From Fonsecaea monophora (lineage: Eukaryota > Ascomycota > Eurotiomycetes > Chaetothyriales > Herpotrichiellaceae), in the NCBI RefSeq assembly GCF_001642475.1, contig NW_019173992.1, forward strand, positions 124,001-188,000: a DNA stretch of 64,000 nt, given 5' to 3'. Below are positions 42,588-52,390 of this stretch, one piece after another. The position numbers were made by a program, and so were the translations under genes. The notes below the pieces were generated by a model, which had not been told where the DNA came from, did no database searches, and worked only from the letters and a program-made list of their open reading frames with translations. Positions within the stretch are counted from its first letter, which is position 1; every line of letters starts with the position of its first letter.

Positions 42588-45500
42588 CTACGGCAACGTA
42601 TCTGAAATGTCAAGGCGCACCCGCATACCTCGGTCTAGCATGGTTTGATACACCTGTCTAAGTCTCGCGTCTCCAATCGCGTCTCTCAATATTGGAAGTG
42701 TAAATCCCAGCATGCATAGTCCTTTCGACCACGGACATGCTCGTAGCGATGCATAAAAGGATTGCGTGGCCATTGCTGCAGATATGTGGGCTTTCTCTTC
42801 GGGTCTCTTTGATGTTTTTCTCCCTAGGTTTGAATGACCATGGATTCCAATTAGTGAGGTTTCCCACTGAACATACGTGTACCATATTTCCACACTGTCA
42901 TGCCCAGGAGACCCGGGTTGCGTCACTCGTTTGAAAGCTGAGCGAATGCTATGATCAGTGCTTCCGCTGTACGATGGTCTGTTGAGCTCCAGCATCAACT
43001 CAAGCACGCATCGAACGATACTTTTTCCGGTTTGTACATCGTTGGGCCCCTCTTCTTTGGGGTCGAGCTGCCGCAACCGCTCAAACAATCCGGCCTTCTG
43101 AAGGAAATAATGATGGAGAAGCAAGAGGTTGAGGTTGTCGGGAAACATTTCTGTTGAGTCTTTGAGAATGGGCACGAGTCCTCGCGGTTTGAAGCTCCTT
43201 CCAAAGGTCACAGAATGGGCGTAAATGAAGCGAGCCCGCTGCTCGTGAATGGCTTCAAGCACGGCAGAAGATATTGTCGATGAGCCAGTGAAAGAGATTA
43301 AAGATGCATGGTATGTCTGTAGGGCTATGTCAAGAGACAGATCAGCATTGAGATACCTATGCAATGTTAGAACGTCGATTAGTGTCGGCAATTGCTCAGC
43401 TCGATTCTGGGAGCGACTCTGCTCGATATGCGTTTTGATGTAATGGTCGACCTTTATCCGCACTGTAGTAGACGGTTCAGTAGTCTCCTCGCTTTCTGTT
43501 CGGAGCTGAGCCAAGTCAACCTGTGCCTCTGTTATGCGATTTAAAAGGGCCCTAGCCCTCTGAAATTGTCTTCGGCGCATGTACGAGTATGCCCAGTCAC
43601 GCCACAGAAGGAATGAGTCAAGCTGTTCTTTTGGGCCGAGTGAATGTCGCATCGACAACGCGGTTGACCAAACCTTTTCAGCACCTTCAAAATTGTCCAG
43701 CCGGCACTCGAGTAGCGCATATATATTGTACAGTTTGAGACTGTCAGCCTTGCGCTTGAGAAATGTCCTCGTCTGTTTCTTGGCGGATTTCAAGTCTACT
43801 CCAGCCTCTAATGCAATCGCATATTCCATATGCAGATCACTCGATTCTTCGTCAACTGCCAGTTCCGTAAGCTGAGATATGGCTCGGCGAACAAAGCTGA
43901 AAGACGAATCGACAAGTCTTGCAGGGCTAGAAAGTGAAACGCCGTGTGTCCGGGAGTTCACTTGCTGAGACGCCAGGAAGACTTCTTGGAAGCGCAACTG
44001 GAACCCAAAGCTGCTGTTTGCAGGGCTGTCAGATTCCACAGAGATGCCGGGGAGAGGTAAGTGGCTATGAATGAAAGGGTCCCGTTCCCAGACTCTGGAC
44101 TCTGGCAGTGACGATAGTGGCGAAAGGCCACTGAACAGGAAGAATGCATCTCGCAGAAGCCACGAGCCTTTCACGGTGGTCGGGGAGAAGAGGAAGTCTT
44201 TGATATCCGAAAAGAGGAGAACGCGATAAGGATCATCATCGTTGACCTCGTCTAGAGCTCTTGCAGGCAGCCCTGCGGTTCTTTCAAGCTCAGTTTCGGC
44301 AGTTGCCCAGGCCTCAAAACCCATGTCCCGCACCTGGAAATCCTTGTCGCTTCTCGCCTCAACCTCACCGTTTGCATTCGACCGCCACCCCGCAGAACCT
44401 TCTTCCCCTATTCGCGCAACCTCGCTTGCCCAGAATCCCTCAAAGGATGGTATGAGTTCAGTGGAAGGGCTAATATGGGGACGAAAGTAATTGAATTCGA
44501 GGAGGGCCTGCCAAATCCCGACCGCGCGTTCCGTAAACCCAGAGTGCCACAGAAACAAGGTCAGGCGGAGAAGGACGTATATGGAACTAGCGTCTCTCGA
44601 GTCAGATGACTCGTTTCCTGCTTTTTGAAGGCATTGCTTGTAAATGCTCAAACAGGTCTCAAAACTGAATTTGACGGAGTTTGTCTGGACAAAGTTCAGA
44701 TAAAGCCGCCATAGGTCAAACGAGGCCTCGTCACCGAGGAAGGTTCGCCACCTAGACGCCTGTTTATCTGCATCCCAAATGGCCTTCCCTTCCTGCATGA
44801 GACCCAGGATCAGAGTATCCCGACCTTCGCGGCCTTTGACGCGTGACAATGCTTGCTCGTAAAGCGATATTTTGAGATCGACCACCGTTCTTGAGGAGGG
44901 AGTGGCATAGCTGCGGGAACTGTGCGCATCGCCAAATAGAACGGGCTGATACTCGATCAAAGCAAGCCATGCCGACACGTCCTCGGGTCGAGTTTCCGTG
45001 GCTCTCAAGAGTTCGATATGGCGCTGACGGGCAGGATCCCTCTTGAACTCCTCGAAAGCGTCCTTGGAGGGTGAAGGTGCTTCACTGTCTAGGTCTGACT
45101 CACTGCTCTCATCCTCTTGCAAAGGGACATGTTCCAGTTCCGCCCACATCCGTCTCCTCTTCCTTGGATGCCCACTATCGAAGCTCAGAAAGTCCTTGCG
45201 TAGATCTGATTCGCTGCTCACTCCGGATGGAACGTTCTCCGCCGCATCATCTTCGGGAAGGTCCTCGAGTAGAGACTGTCTGCGGGACCTTCGTGTGGAA
45301 TCAATATCGATATTTTCCACATCGAGGCGTGTATCTGAACGTGAAACTATTCGATAGTTCGGACCCAACCCGAGTAAGCCACCTTGACCGGCTGGTCGAT
45401 AGCGCGGAATGGCATGCCGATCCAATGACCCATAAGTCAAGTTTTGCCGATCCCCTTTGCAGTCTTCCACGAACAAAGAGGATTCGTAGACTTCTGGACT

Positions 45501-45614
45501 ATGAGAATGGAGTCCCATAGTCTGCTCTCGACCGTCGAGACGGATCAAAGGGCGGGATATGCCGCGAGGAATTCTCCGGTATTGAGAGAGGGGGTGGTGT
45601 GAGGAGGACATCAT
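42588..45614 (-). CDS. NRDE2: NRDE2 family protein (nuclear exosome/RNAi factor)
   Basis: Single exon of 1008 aa starting at tandem ATGs (45614 and 45611). The N-terminal ~220 residues are polar and disordered with a basic cluster ('HPRKRRRMW'). From there the NRDE-2 domain of HAT/TPR-like helical repeats begins: 'EFKRDPARQRHIELLRATETRPEDVSAWLALIEYQ' region, 'KISLYEQALSRV', 'LWRLYLNFVQTNSVKFSF' and, near the end, 'VEIWYTYVQWE'. NRDE-2 was named in C. elegans as a factor for nuclear RNAi acting with an Argonaute. In fission yeast (Nrl1) and human the homologues bind Mtl1/MTR4 helicase and control nuclear RNA decay, cryptic introns and R-loops. Its stop lies 281 bp before Utp10, and it diverges from the Zn2Cys6 regulator. 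Confidence 0.9.
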   Translation of the reverse strand: MMSSSHHPLSQYRRIPRGISRPLIRLDGREQTMGLHSHSPEVYESSLFVEDCKGDRQNLTYGSLDRHAIPRYRPAGQGGLLGLGPNYRIVSRSDTRLDVENIDIDSTRRSRRQSLLEDLPEDDAAENVPSGVSSESDLRKDFLSFDSGHPRKRRRMWAELEHVPLQEDESSESDLDSEAPSPSKDAFEEFKRDPARQRHIELLRATETRPEDVSAWLALIEYQPVLFGDAHSSRSYATPSSRTVVDLKISLYEQALSRVKGREGRDTLILGLMQEGKAIWDADKQASRWRTFLGDEASFDLWRLYLNFVQTNSVKFSFETCLSIYKQCLQKAGNESSDSRDASSIYVLLRLTLFLWHSGFTERAVGIWQALLEFNYFRPHISPSTELIPSFEGFWASEVARIGEEGSAGWRSNANGEVEARSDKDFQVRDMGFEAWATAETELERTAGLPARALDEVNDDDPYRVLLFSDIKDFLFSPTTVKGSWLLRDAFFLFSGLSPLSSLPESRVWERDPFIHSHLPLPGISVESDSPANSSFGFQLRFQEVFLASQQVNSRTHGVSLSSPARLVDSSFSFVRRAISQLTELAVDEESSDLHMEYAIALEAGVDLKSAKKQTRTFLKRKADSLKLYNIYALLECRLDNFEGAEKVWSTALSMRHSLGPKEQLDSFLLWRDWAYSYMRRRQFQRARALLNRITEAQVDLAQLRTESEETTEPSTTVRIKVDHYIKTHIEQSRSQNRAEQLPTLIDVLTLHRYLNADLSLDIALQTYHASLISFTGSSTISSAVLEAIHEQRARFIYAHSVTFGRSFKPRGLVPILKDSTEMFPDNLNLLLLHHYFLQKAGLFERLRQLDPKEEGPNDVQTGKSIVRCVLELMLELNRPSYSGSTDHSIRSAFKRVTQPGSPGHDSVEIWYTYVQWETSLIGIHGHSNLGRKTSKRPEEKAHISAAMATQSFYASLRACPWSKGLCMLGFTLPILRDAIGDARLRQVYQTMLDRGMRVRLDISDTLP

Positions 45615-46480
45615 GCGCACAGAGAAACATAAGGTGAGGGAGAAAAGTCCATCACAGTTGAATAGTTGGTCAATGCCAAGCACGATAATTGCTTGGCTAT
45701 CGCGCGTCACGTGGGGAGGACTAGGGTCGGCGCAGGGCGCAGGGACGAGTACTCGGTACGAGGATCTTGATCAAAAAAGAGTCTCAGCTTTTGTGATGGT
45801 TAATCGTGCATTTCGCACTGCTGACTTGAACGAAGACGGTACCAAGGCACCAATGGCACCAGGTGGGATTCTACCGAAAGAGGATTTTGGGGCTTTCAAG
45901 GGTATTCCCAGCCTTCCGAGCAAGTGGGCATGGTGGGCTGCCACAAGCATTGGTCTCGGCTATCGAGGGGCAGCTGGGGCAGGTGGGCAGCCAGTATTCC
46001 AACCACCCAACCACCCACCCATACACTAAGGTTCATGCCTAAAGCCCGCCAATCCCGTAGGGCAAGAGTTGCCTTTGGGGGGTCTAGTGTACGTCACTGT
46101 GCCCTCTAAGAATGCTTCTGTTGGCCCGGATGGCTTCCCCCCCGTACCCTACCTGGGTCCCTCAGGTCCCTTTACGATCAATTGCGTTCTCAATTATTAT
46201 CGATGAAATGCTATTCCGGATACAGCGAGTCTTGCTATACCTCGACCTTGTGCCAGATCCATTTTATATCTTGCCTCAGCCGTCTTGTCATCTGGGACTT
46301 TGCGATTGCGGCTCACCGTCTTACCTACTGTCAGGACAAACCTCTCCCCCTTTATGGAACATGTACCCCGGTACTTGCCACTAGTCCTATGCTTTCGAAA
46401 AAATTCCTGGCGCATTTTTCCATTGACCCTCACACTCGCCACTACGTATCCCTCACGCGCTCCGCAAGACGTGTTCCACA
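45615..46480. other. Divergent intergenic region
   Basis: 866 bp between the starts of NRDE2 (minus) and the Zn2Cys6 regulator (plus), so it should contain both promoters. No specific motif could be assigned. Confidence 0.5.
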
Positions 46481-49043
46481 ATGGACATTGCGACCCCAAA
46501 GAGACCGAATCCTTCTGCCTTCGATGACCATGGCCCCCCGTCGAAGAGACTCAAGACACTCCCCGAAGAGCCTGCGCAATACAGCGATGCGGTCCGTAAA
46601 AAGTTGGCGTCGACGTCTCGAACAGGGCAGGCCTGCGACCGGTGTAAAGAGAGGAAGATGAAATGTGACACAGACCCAGTGGCATGTCAGCCTTGTCGTC
46701 AGAAGGGTTTGCGGTGCTACACCACTGATCGTGTCACGGGGCAAGCACGAGAAAGAGGAGAATCGCATCGCGCCGAGAATGAGCTGCTATTTTTGAGGGA
46801 ACAGCTTGCCGCCTACCAGCGCAGATATGGCTCCCTGCAGCGGTCTGACTCCAGTGGCATCGCGCCTATTGTCACTCCCAGGAGTTCAATCTCTCAATCC
46901 ACAGCGCATTCTGTATCGCCTACGTCATCCAGACTTGATGCGAAATACATTGGCTGGCCTGCGCCGGATCACTCCGAGGCTCTGTATTCTGGTCCGGTCA
47001 AGGGTACTGTGGTGGACATTATGGATGGTGTCGTCGACATCGCAGACTGGGAATGTGAAATGATGGAAGACTATGCCACTGAGATTACGGGCAAATTCAA
47101 CCTCTCGAGGACGTCAATCATCAATACCATGTGTGGACTTCAACGTGTGGAGGACCCAAAACTACCTCCGAAGGAAGAAGCTCTTCGTGATGCCAATCAT
47201 TTTCTGGTCATCATGTCACAGTATGTTCCGATCGTCCACCGACCCAGCTTCATGGACCTCGTCAACAGATTCTATGATCAGCCGGATTCCTTGACTGTTG
47301 CCGAGCGGCTCCAGGTTCTGATTGTCTTCGCCATAATTGCCCATCAGACGGCGGTGAGAAACCATCTCCATTCCGCTGAGAAATTCGACGATTCCCATCG
47401 TTATCTACACTGCGCCCTGGGTGATTACCGTGAACTACTCCAGGACAGGTCTCTTGCATCTATGCAGGCAATGGCGCTGCTCATCGTCCACTTTCGGAAC
47501 CTACCAAAACCTGGTATATCTTGGACCTATTGCCACCAAGTCCTAGTTCGCGCTATCGAACTGGAATACCATCGTGACCCGGATAAGATCCGACTTCCGG
47601 ACGGCGAAAACGATCCACTGTCAAAGGAGCTCCGAAAAAGGGTCTTTCATTCAATACTAGGTGTCTGTGTGACGACAGGTTGTCGCGTTGGCTTACCGGC
47701 ACCGTGGCAATTCCAGCATATCGACATCCCTTTACCAAGGCCCATCAAAGACTCCGAGATATCCAAGACCGGATTTGCTTCGGAGTTGTCAGGTCAATGC
47801 GAGTTCTGGCCTTGTCTACACCTGGCAAAATTACTTCCCCTTCTCACCGAGTTACACAACAACATCATAGCCGTCAGGAGACCTGCAGAAGAATACCTTC
47901 AAACCGTAGAAACGCTCAACACGAAAATAGTCGCGTGGCGGCAGGATTGGGACGAGTCAACCAAAAACGAGCCAAAGCATGTCAATCTAAGCGTCGCGAC
48001 CCTACTATTCGAGACTTGGGCTGCCGAGTATCAGCTGAACTTACATCATCCAGTATGCTGCACGAGTGACGATCCTGAGGTGATGGAACGACATCTGGAC
48101 ATCTGCCACAAATCCGCCAAGCGTCTCTTGCAAAGCTTCATCGATTGTCGAGCAGGTACAAAGGCGTGGACTTCACTTGGCATTCCACCCTGGCATATGC
48201 GACTGGATTTGGCATCACCCTGTATGTCTACAACAGGAAAAAGGGGTCGGTTACCGCTGAGCAATTCGAGGCAATGCGGAATGAGCTAAAAGGCTGGACA
48301 TCGTTGATGGCGTATGCAGACCTTGTCCTGAGTAAGTTTATGCTGTCTCTGACAAGTCTGTCTCACTAACTTTGTATATAGGAACCGGCAACCACTTGCA
48401 GAGACAATTTCAGCCTCGAGTGCAAGCTCTTGAAGATGAATGCCGAAGGATTTTGCTCGAGCAACCTCCGAAAGGTCATAATTCTCACAGTCCAATAAGC
48501 CCAGTCAACCATTCCATCGTAGGAGGCACCGTGAAAGTCGAGCAGGCAAATGCGCTCCCGTTCCAAGAACATCCCAGCCCAAATGCGACGATGCACAGGA
48601 GCAATCCTCCGCAACCAATGTTCATGCCTCAAGGAATTCCCCAAAACCACCCAACCTCTCCCTTGGCTCATCAACAGACTCAGCGGCAATGGACTGACAC
48701 ATTCTCTTTCCTGCCGCAGCCTCCAACGGCAGGGCATGCGCCCGAGCAAGGGCCAGGTGTCACATCGCCCATATTCACAAGTTTTGCGCCCTCTCCGATT
48801 ACTGGACTCTCCACGTCTGCGTCCATGCCGGCCATTCCCACATCTTTGGCATCCCTGCTTAATGATTCGGGAAATCTTTATATGCATTTCTCTCCGCCGC
48901 ATCATCATCATCATCACAACAGTCTTGGGGTAGGGGTTGGCGGAGGGGGTGATTCACAGATGCACTACTCACCAGACCATTACTTTGACGGCCCAGGACT
49001 GGGCTGGCCGCTGATTACTATGCCACCAAGTCAACAGTCATGA
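46481..49043 (+). pseudogene. Zn2Cys6 transcription factor with an apparent one-base frameshift
   Basis: The start encodes a nuclear-type N-terminus ('SKRLKTLPEE') and a canonical Gal4-type zinc cluster: Cys52, 55, 62, 69, 72 and 79 in 'CDRCKERKMKC' and 'CQPCRQKGLRC'. A dimerisation helix ('ENELLFLREQLAAYQRRYG') and the fungal_trans middle homology region follow ('FLVIMSQYVPIVHRPSFMDL'). At about 48140-48160, coding potential moves from one frame ('RLLQSFIDCRA') to another ('YKGVDFTWHSTLAYATGFG') with no room for an intron. A normal intron at 48332-48381 then leads to the last exon, 'RTGNHLQRQF', and a Pro/His/Gly-rich tail. The unshifted frame stops at 48289. It is either a recently broken gene, a sequence error, or an unusual splice. 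If intact, it would encode about 820 aa. The targets are unknown. Confidence 0.75.
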
Positions 49044-49953
49044 TGGACACAATACAACTAGTCTGTCTGGTCGAGTCGTCTCATGCCCCAGACAAGAGTC
49101 TTGCTTCAAGTCGACCAGACGGAGTAGTCCTTCAGCATCTACCACCAATAGAGCTTTCCAATCATGCGCGAAACTTATCTCATGGCTGCCAGCATTATTG
49201 AGAAATAGAATCTGTGCCAATGGCCATATTTTTTGAAGATTTGAGCCGCTTGTTAAGAGAAGACCAGAGGTGGTAATGCTAACCCTATCACCTTCGGGGT
49301 TCTCCACTGAAAGCCTGTCGATCCTAAGGTTTCCTGCCTCTGGGACATCCTTGCATAGGCGCTTCCGAGAGCCGAAGCATTGGCCTGCAGCAATTACCCT
49401 GTTGGAAGCCTATCAATGGCTAAACCAGCCTTGTCCACTAGCCAGAGACAGTATAGGAAGCTTAGATGTGATCTTTGTCAGCGCGTCCCTCAGAGTTCAA
49501 TCTCCGGTTCTAGACACAAAGACGGATAGTGATGTGGCTATTCGCGGAGAGGTCTTAATACATTGTGCTGCCTAACGATCCCTGTCCTTATGAGACTCAC
49601 CATCGGTAAAGACGTGCCTGTACTACCCCCTCGTCGACACTTGGTATACGGGCAAGTTCACAGCCGCCTGAACCAAGGGCCAACCGGATTATTGGAAGCT
49701 CAGCTAAGCTCCGGCAACATCACACCATTGTGCAAGGCAGATCACTAGCTAACGGACCAGCCGAAGTTGAGCTGAACCGCATACAGCTCGTGCGCGGCCT
49801 TATATACGACGAGTTTTCCTTGGAATTGCGGGGCGTCCTTATAGATGAGAATTCGTCTTTGTTTTGCATCTGGCTTCCACCTCCTCGTGGTTCAGGTCTG
49901 CCCTCTGTGCTGTGAGCAACTGATGATCCAATGACTGAGTTTCTGCTGCCAGT
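49044..49953. other. Intergenic region
   Basis: About 910 bp between two plus-strand regulator-like genes. A CTGCTGCCAG just before the next ATG could be a 3' splice site of an untranslated or missed first exon. No ORF stands out. Confidence 0.45.
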
Positions 49954-51630
49954 ATGTTGCTCGCTCTCCCTTCAAACATCAAGTTTTTGCCCCCATCCAA
50001 GCGAGACAGACCTGTTCGGGAACAAGAGCTCGAGGGAGCTGAGATAAAAGCACACGCTGCCCGAATTTCGCATCAGAAAAGAAAATGGGAAAAATTGCAG
50101 CAGCAACTCCTCCAAAAAGAAGAGGTACATGAACATAATCCATCTCGTGTCAATTATGGGCAACGGCCTAGCCATCGAGTCCAACCAAAGTATCACGAAA
50201 TCGTCTTCCTCCTGGAAGGATCATCCGACCCGTTCAATGCGTGCCCGGTCAAAATCACACCCGAAGTCAACCGGATTATCACATACGCAAGGGATGTCAT
50301 GCTTCCGAATATCTTCAGTCCCCCGTTTTTTCGACGACTTACGGTGGGAGGGCCCAAGACGGTCAACTATGAGAATTCTAATAGGGTCATTGGAGGATCC
50401 AGCTTCCTTCACAGCATGAAGAGATTCCGAGACATGAACGAGGGTGCTGCTCTTGCATGGCTGTGCGGCCATATCCCTAACATAGTGCGGCTCAATTCGA
50501 GTCAAACCATGCAGCAACTTACGACGGCGAGGCTGAAAATGCGCGCCAAAAGTCTCAGATTGCTGCGCGAAGGGCTCACCGACCACAGACAAACCTCAGT
50601 CGAGTCGTTGACTGCACTAAGATTACACATTCGCTGTTTGTTCGAGACGGAGTGCATGGCGGGGGATACGCTGGCAGCCAAGGCCCATGTGGATTTTCTT
50701 TTGCGTCTCCCCGATCCTCTGACCGACGAGATGGAGCGTGTTCAGCACACGCTGGTCATGATGTTTGATGCCACCGAATTGGCATGCAAGAAGCTGGAGA
50801 GGACGGTTTTGCCCTTTGGAGAGTGGACTGCGAAGGCACACGCGAGGCTATGGGCACTTGCTTGTCCTTACCTCCCCATCCCTCCGATTGGTATTCACAA
50901 CGCTCATCCCTGCGTGGACATTCCCGACCACCGTGAAGCCATGGTACGACTGAGATATTGCTTGTGGATCGCCGAGTCTCCGTTGCCGTTCAGAACTTCT
51001 CAAGACAGGCTCAAGGCCGACATGATCTTTGCGTGGATTGCGACCAAGACTTTTCACGACCTGGGAAACCTAATGAATTTATACGTGGATATAATGGAGG
51101 AGAAGTTCATCTTCCAGTCGGAAGGCCAACGGCTGACGCAGGCGTGTATGGTTCTCACGCTGGTCTATGAGAGCCGCAAACGGGTGCACGAAGCGACGAT
51201 AGAGGATGGCGCCGATATACGCGAAGCTTCCTATGTCATTATGCCTCGACTGGCGCGTGACATGGCAACGGCGATGGAGATGCTCAGTCCAGCCGAGGTG
51301 GTCCACTATCAAGAAGCATATTTGTGGATGCTGTATGCTGGTGCCTTGTTTGAGCAACGCCAAAACAGCAAGACGCGCCGCGCCAATCCCAAGGTCAAAG
51401 TCGAGACCACAGAGGAACCTTGGTTTACAACGACGTTGGTCAAGCACGCGGACCAGATGCACATCACAACTTGGGAACAAGCAAAAGCCGTCCTTGGACG
51501 ATTTGTGTATGATCCGCACTTGGAGCCAGACGGACACGAGTGGTTCGAGGGAGCTTTGCGTGAACAAGAGCTTATCAAGAGCGAAGACGACACCCAGCAA
51601 CACGAACAAGCAGAGATAGTTATACGCTGA
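49954..51630 (+). CDS. Fungal transcription-factor-like protein (DUF3468 type), no zinc cluster
   Basis: Single open frame of 558 aa. It begins 'NIKFLPPSKRDRPVR' followed by 'HAARISHQKRKWEKLQQQ', the short basic N-terminus common to a large group of uncharacterised Pezizomycotina proteins that keep the regulator-type C-terminal domain but lack a Zn2Cys6 finger. Recognisable blocks are 'FNACPVKITPEVNRIITYARD', 'WLCGHIPNIVRLNSS', 'SLTALRLHIRCLFETE', 'AAKAHVDFLLRLPDPL' and, at the end, 'WEQAKAVLGRFVYDPHL'. It is predicted soluble. The upstream ATG-poor sequence and a possible splice acceptor make the exact start uncertain. A regulatory role is inferred from the family only. It follows the zinc-cluster gene in the same direction. 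Confidence 0.7.
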   Translation: MLLALPSNIKFLPPSKRDRPVREQELEGAEIKAHAARISHQKRKWEKLQQQLLQKEEVHEHNPSRVNYGQRPSHRVQPKYHEIVFLLEGSSDPFNACPVKITPEVNRIITYARDVMLPNIFSPPFFRRLTVGGPKTVNYENSNRVIGGSSFLHSMKRFRDMNEGAALAWLCGHIPNIVRLNSSQTMQQLTTARLKMRAKSLRLLREGLTDHRQTSVESLTALRLHIRCLFETECMAGDTLAAKAHVDFLLRLPDPLTDEMERVQHTLVMMFDATELACKKLERTVLPFGEWTAKAHARLWALACPYLPIPPIGIHNAHPCVDIPDHREAMVRLRYCLWIAESPLPFRTSQDRLKADMIFAWIATKTFHDLGNLMNLYVDIMEEKFIFQSEGQRLTQACMVLTLVYESRKRVHEATIEDGADIREASYVIMPRLARDMATAMEMLSPAEVVHYQEAYLWMLYAGALFEQRQNSKTRRANPKVKVETTEEPWFTTTLVKHADQMHITTWEQAKAVLGRFVYDPHLEPDGHEWFEGALREQELIKSEDDTQQHEQAEIVIR

Positions 51631-52095
51631 GAACGTCCTGCGTTAAACCGTTCTGCAGCTATGGATAGGCTTTGTGCCGTGGTCCGTATATTTGTGGAAA
51701 GGTGTGCACCGAGTATGTGCACGGGTGAGGTCTGGTGCAGGTTATCTCATAGTCAATACCAGACGATGATGATACATATCTATTACTGTTACCTTTAGCG
51801 ATATCAGCCGCACTGCTGTCAATTCCACACTTATATTCGAACACCAGACTTGATGATAACAAAGACCATAGTGTTGACGAACGTGACTGGCTGACAGTGG
51901 CATCTGTGTTGGAAGAAGCGATAGTATAATAAATAACATACCAAGCAGTTGTATTATGGATTCAACCTGAATAAGAAGATTGCCCATGTCATCTTGTAGG
52001 ATGTAAAAAGATTACATCATTCCTCTCTCTTGTATAAGAAGCCGTCATCTTTCACCTATGTACTCAGCTTAAAAAAAAATCCCTTCCCCAAGCCC
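51631..52095. other. Intergenic region before the tRNA gene
   Basis: About 465 bp; 3' UTR of the regulator-like gene and flank of the tRNA terminator. Nothing else recognised. Confidence 0.5.
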
Positions 52096-52102
52096 AAAAA
52101 AA
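52096..52102 (-). terminator. RNA polymerase III T7 terminator
   Basis: Seven consecutive T residues on the minus strand, nine bases past the tRNA discriminator base. This is the standard Pol III stop signal and supports a transcribed tRNA gene. Confidence 0.75.
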
Positions 52103-52205
52103 TATATGGTTTGATGAGGGTGGGACTCGAACCCACGAGGGATTTAACCCACAAGTACTCCGATCGTACCATTTTCGAAGCGTGAGCTCCAGGTGTACCT
52201 GAAAC

Positions 52206-52269
52206 CTTTTGGCGGGGTTAGTATTATACCTCGCTAATGTGATGGTGGGTTCTTCAGGATTCAACTCAC
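52206..52269 (-). other. tRNA intron B: GT-AG intron inside the anticodon stem (29/30)
   Basis: 64 nt, donor GTGAGT, branch site TACTAAC about 11 nt before the AAAAG end. The donor GT repeats the GT that follows the acceptor, so the 5' half of the stem (CAAGT) can also be read in the unspliced RNA. Removal up to this acceptor gives U32, U33 and anticodon CAG. The next AG (52200-52199) would delete the anticodon. Confidence 0.8.
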
Positions 52270-52289
52270 TTGCGCCATAACCACTCGGC

Positions 52290-52355
52290 CTGAGGGAGAT
52301 TTGTTAGCCTCCCAAGTTCTATAATTCTGAAGGATAAGGTGAAATTGCCACATAC
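52290..52355 (-). other. tRNA intron A: GT-AG intron between tRNA positions 9 and 10
   Basis: 66 nt, donor GTATGT, branch site GCTAAC 13 nt before a pyrimidine-rich CCCTCAG end. These are the same signals as in the protein-coding introns of this window. Removal joins the acceptor strand and U8-G9 to the D arm. Confidence 0.82.
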
Positions 52356-52390
52356 CACCTCACCAGCACATTTTGAGGCAGATTTTGCGG

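Larger units (their letters stand above)
52112..52364 (-). tRNA. tRNA-Leu(CAG) interrupted by three introns, two of them of mRNA type
   Basis: Exons 52364-52356, 52289-52270, 52205-52198 and 52157-52112 assemble an 83-nt class II tRNA. The acceptor stem is fully paired: G1G2U3G4A5G6G7 against C66C67U68C69A70U71C72 with one G-U pair, then A73, the leucine discriminator. The D arm is GCC/GGC with loop GAGTGGTTAT. The anticodon stem CAAGT/ACTTG encloses the loop T-T-CAG-G-T with U33 and anticodon CAG. The long variable arm pairs GGG with CCC. The T arm is GTGGG-TTCGAGT-CCCAC and contains a perfect B box. The acceptor stem needs intron A removed, and U33 plus anticodon appear only with intron B removed. 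Intron C (52158-52197, 40 nt) lies at the canonical 37/38 site and carries CCTG, complementary to the anticodon. The A box is intact except its first T. A TATA-like element and a T run flank the gene. Confidence 0.85.

Noticed and set aside
52198..52206. Alternative 3' splice site (TTTCAG) for tRNA intron B
   Set aside because: Using it would remove the anticodon CAG and destroy the loop, whereas the AAAAG site restores U33, anticodon and stem.
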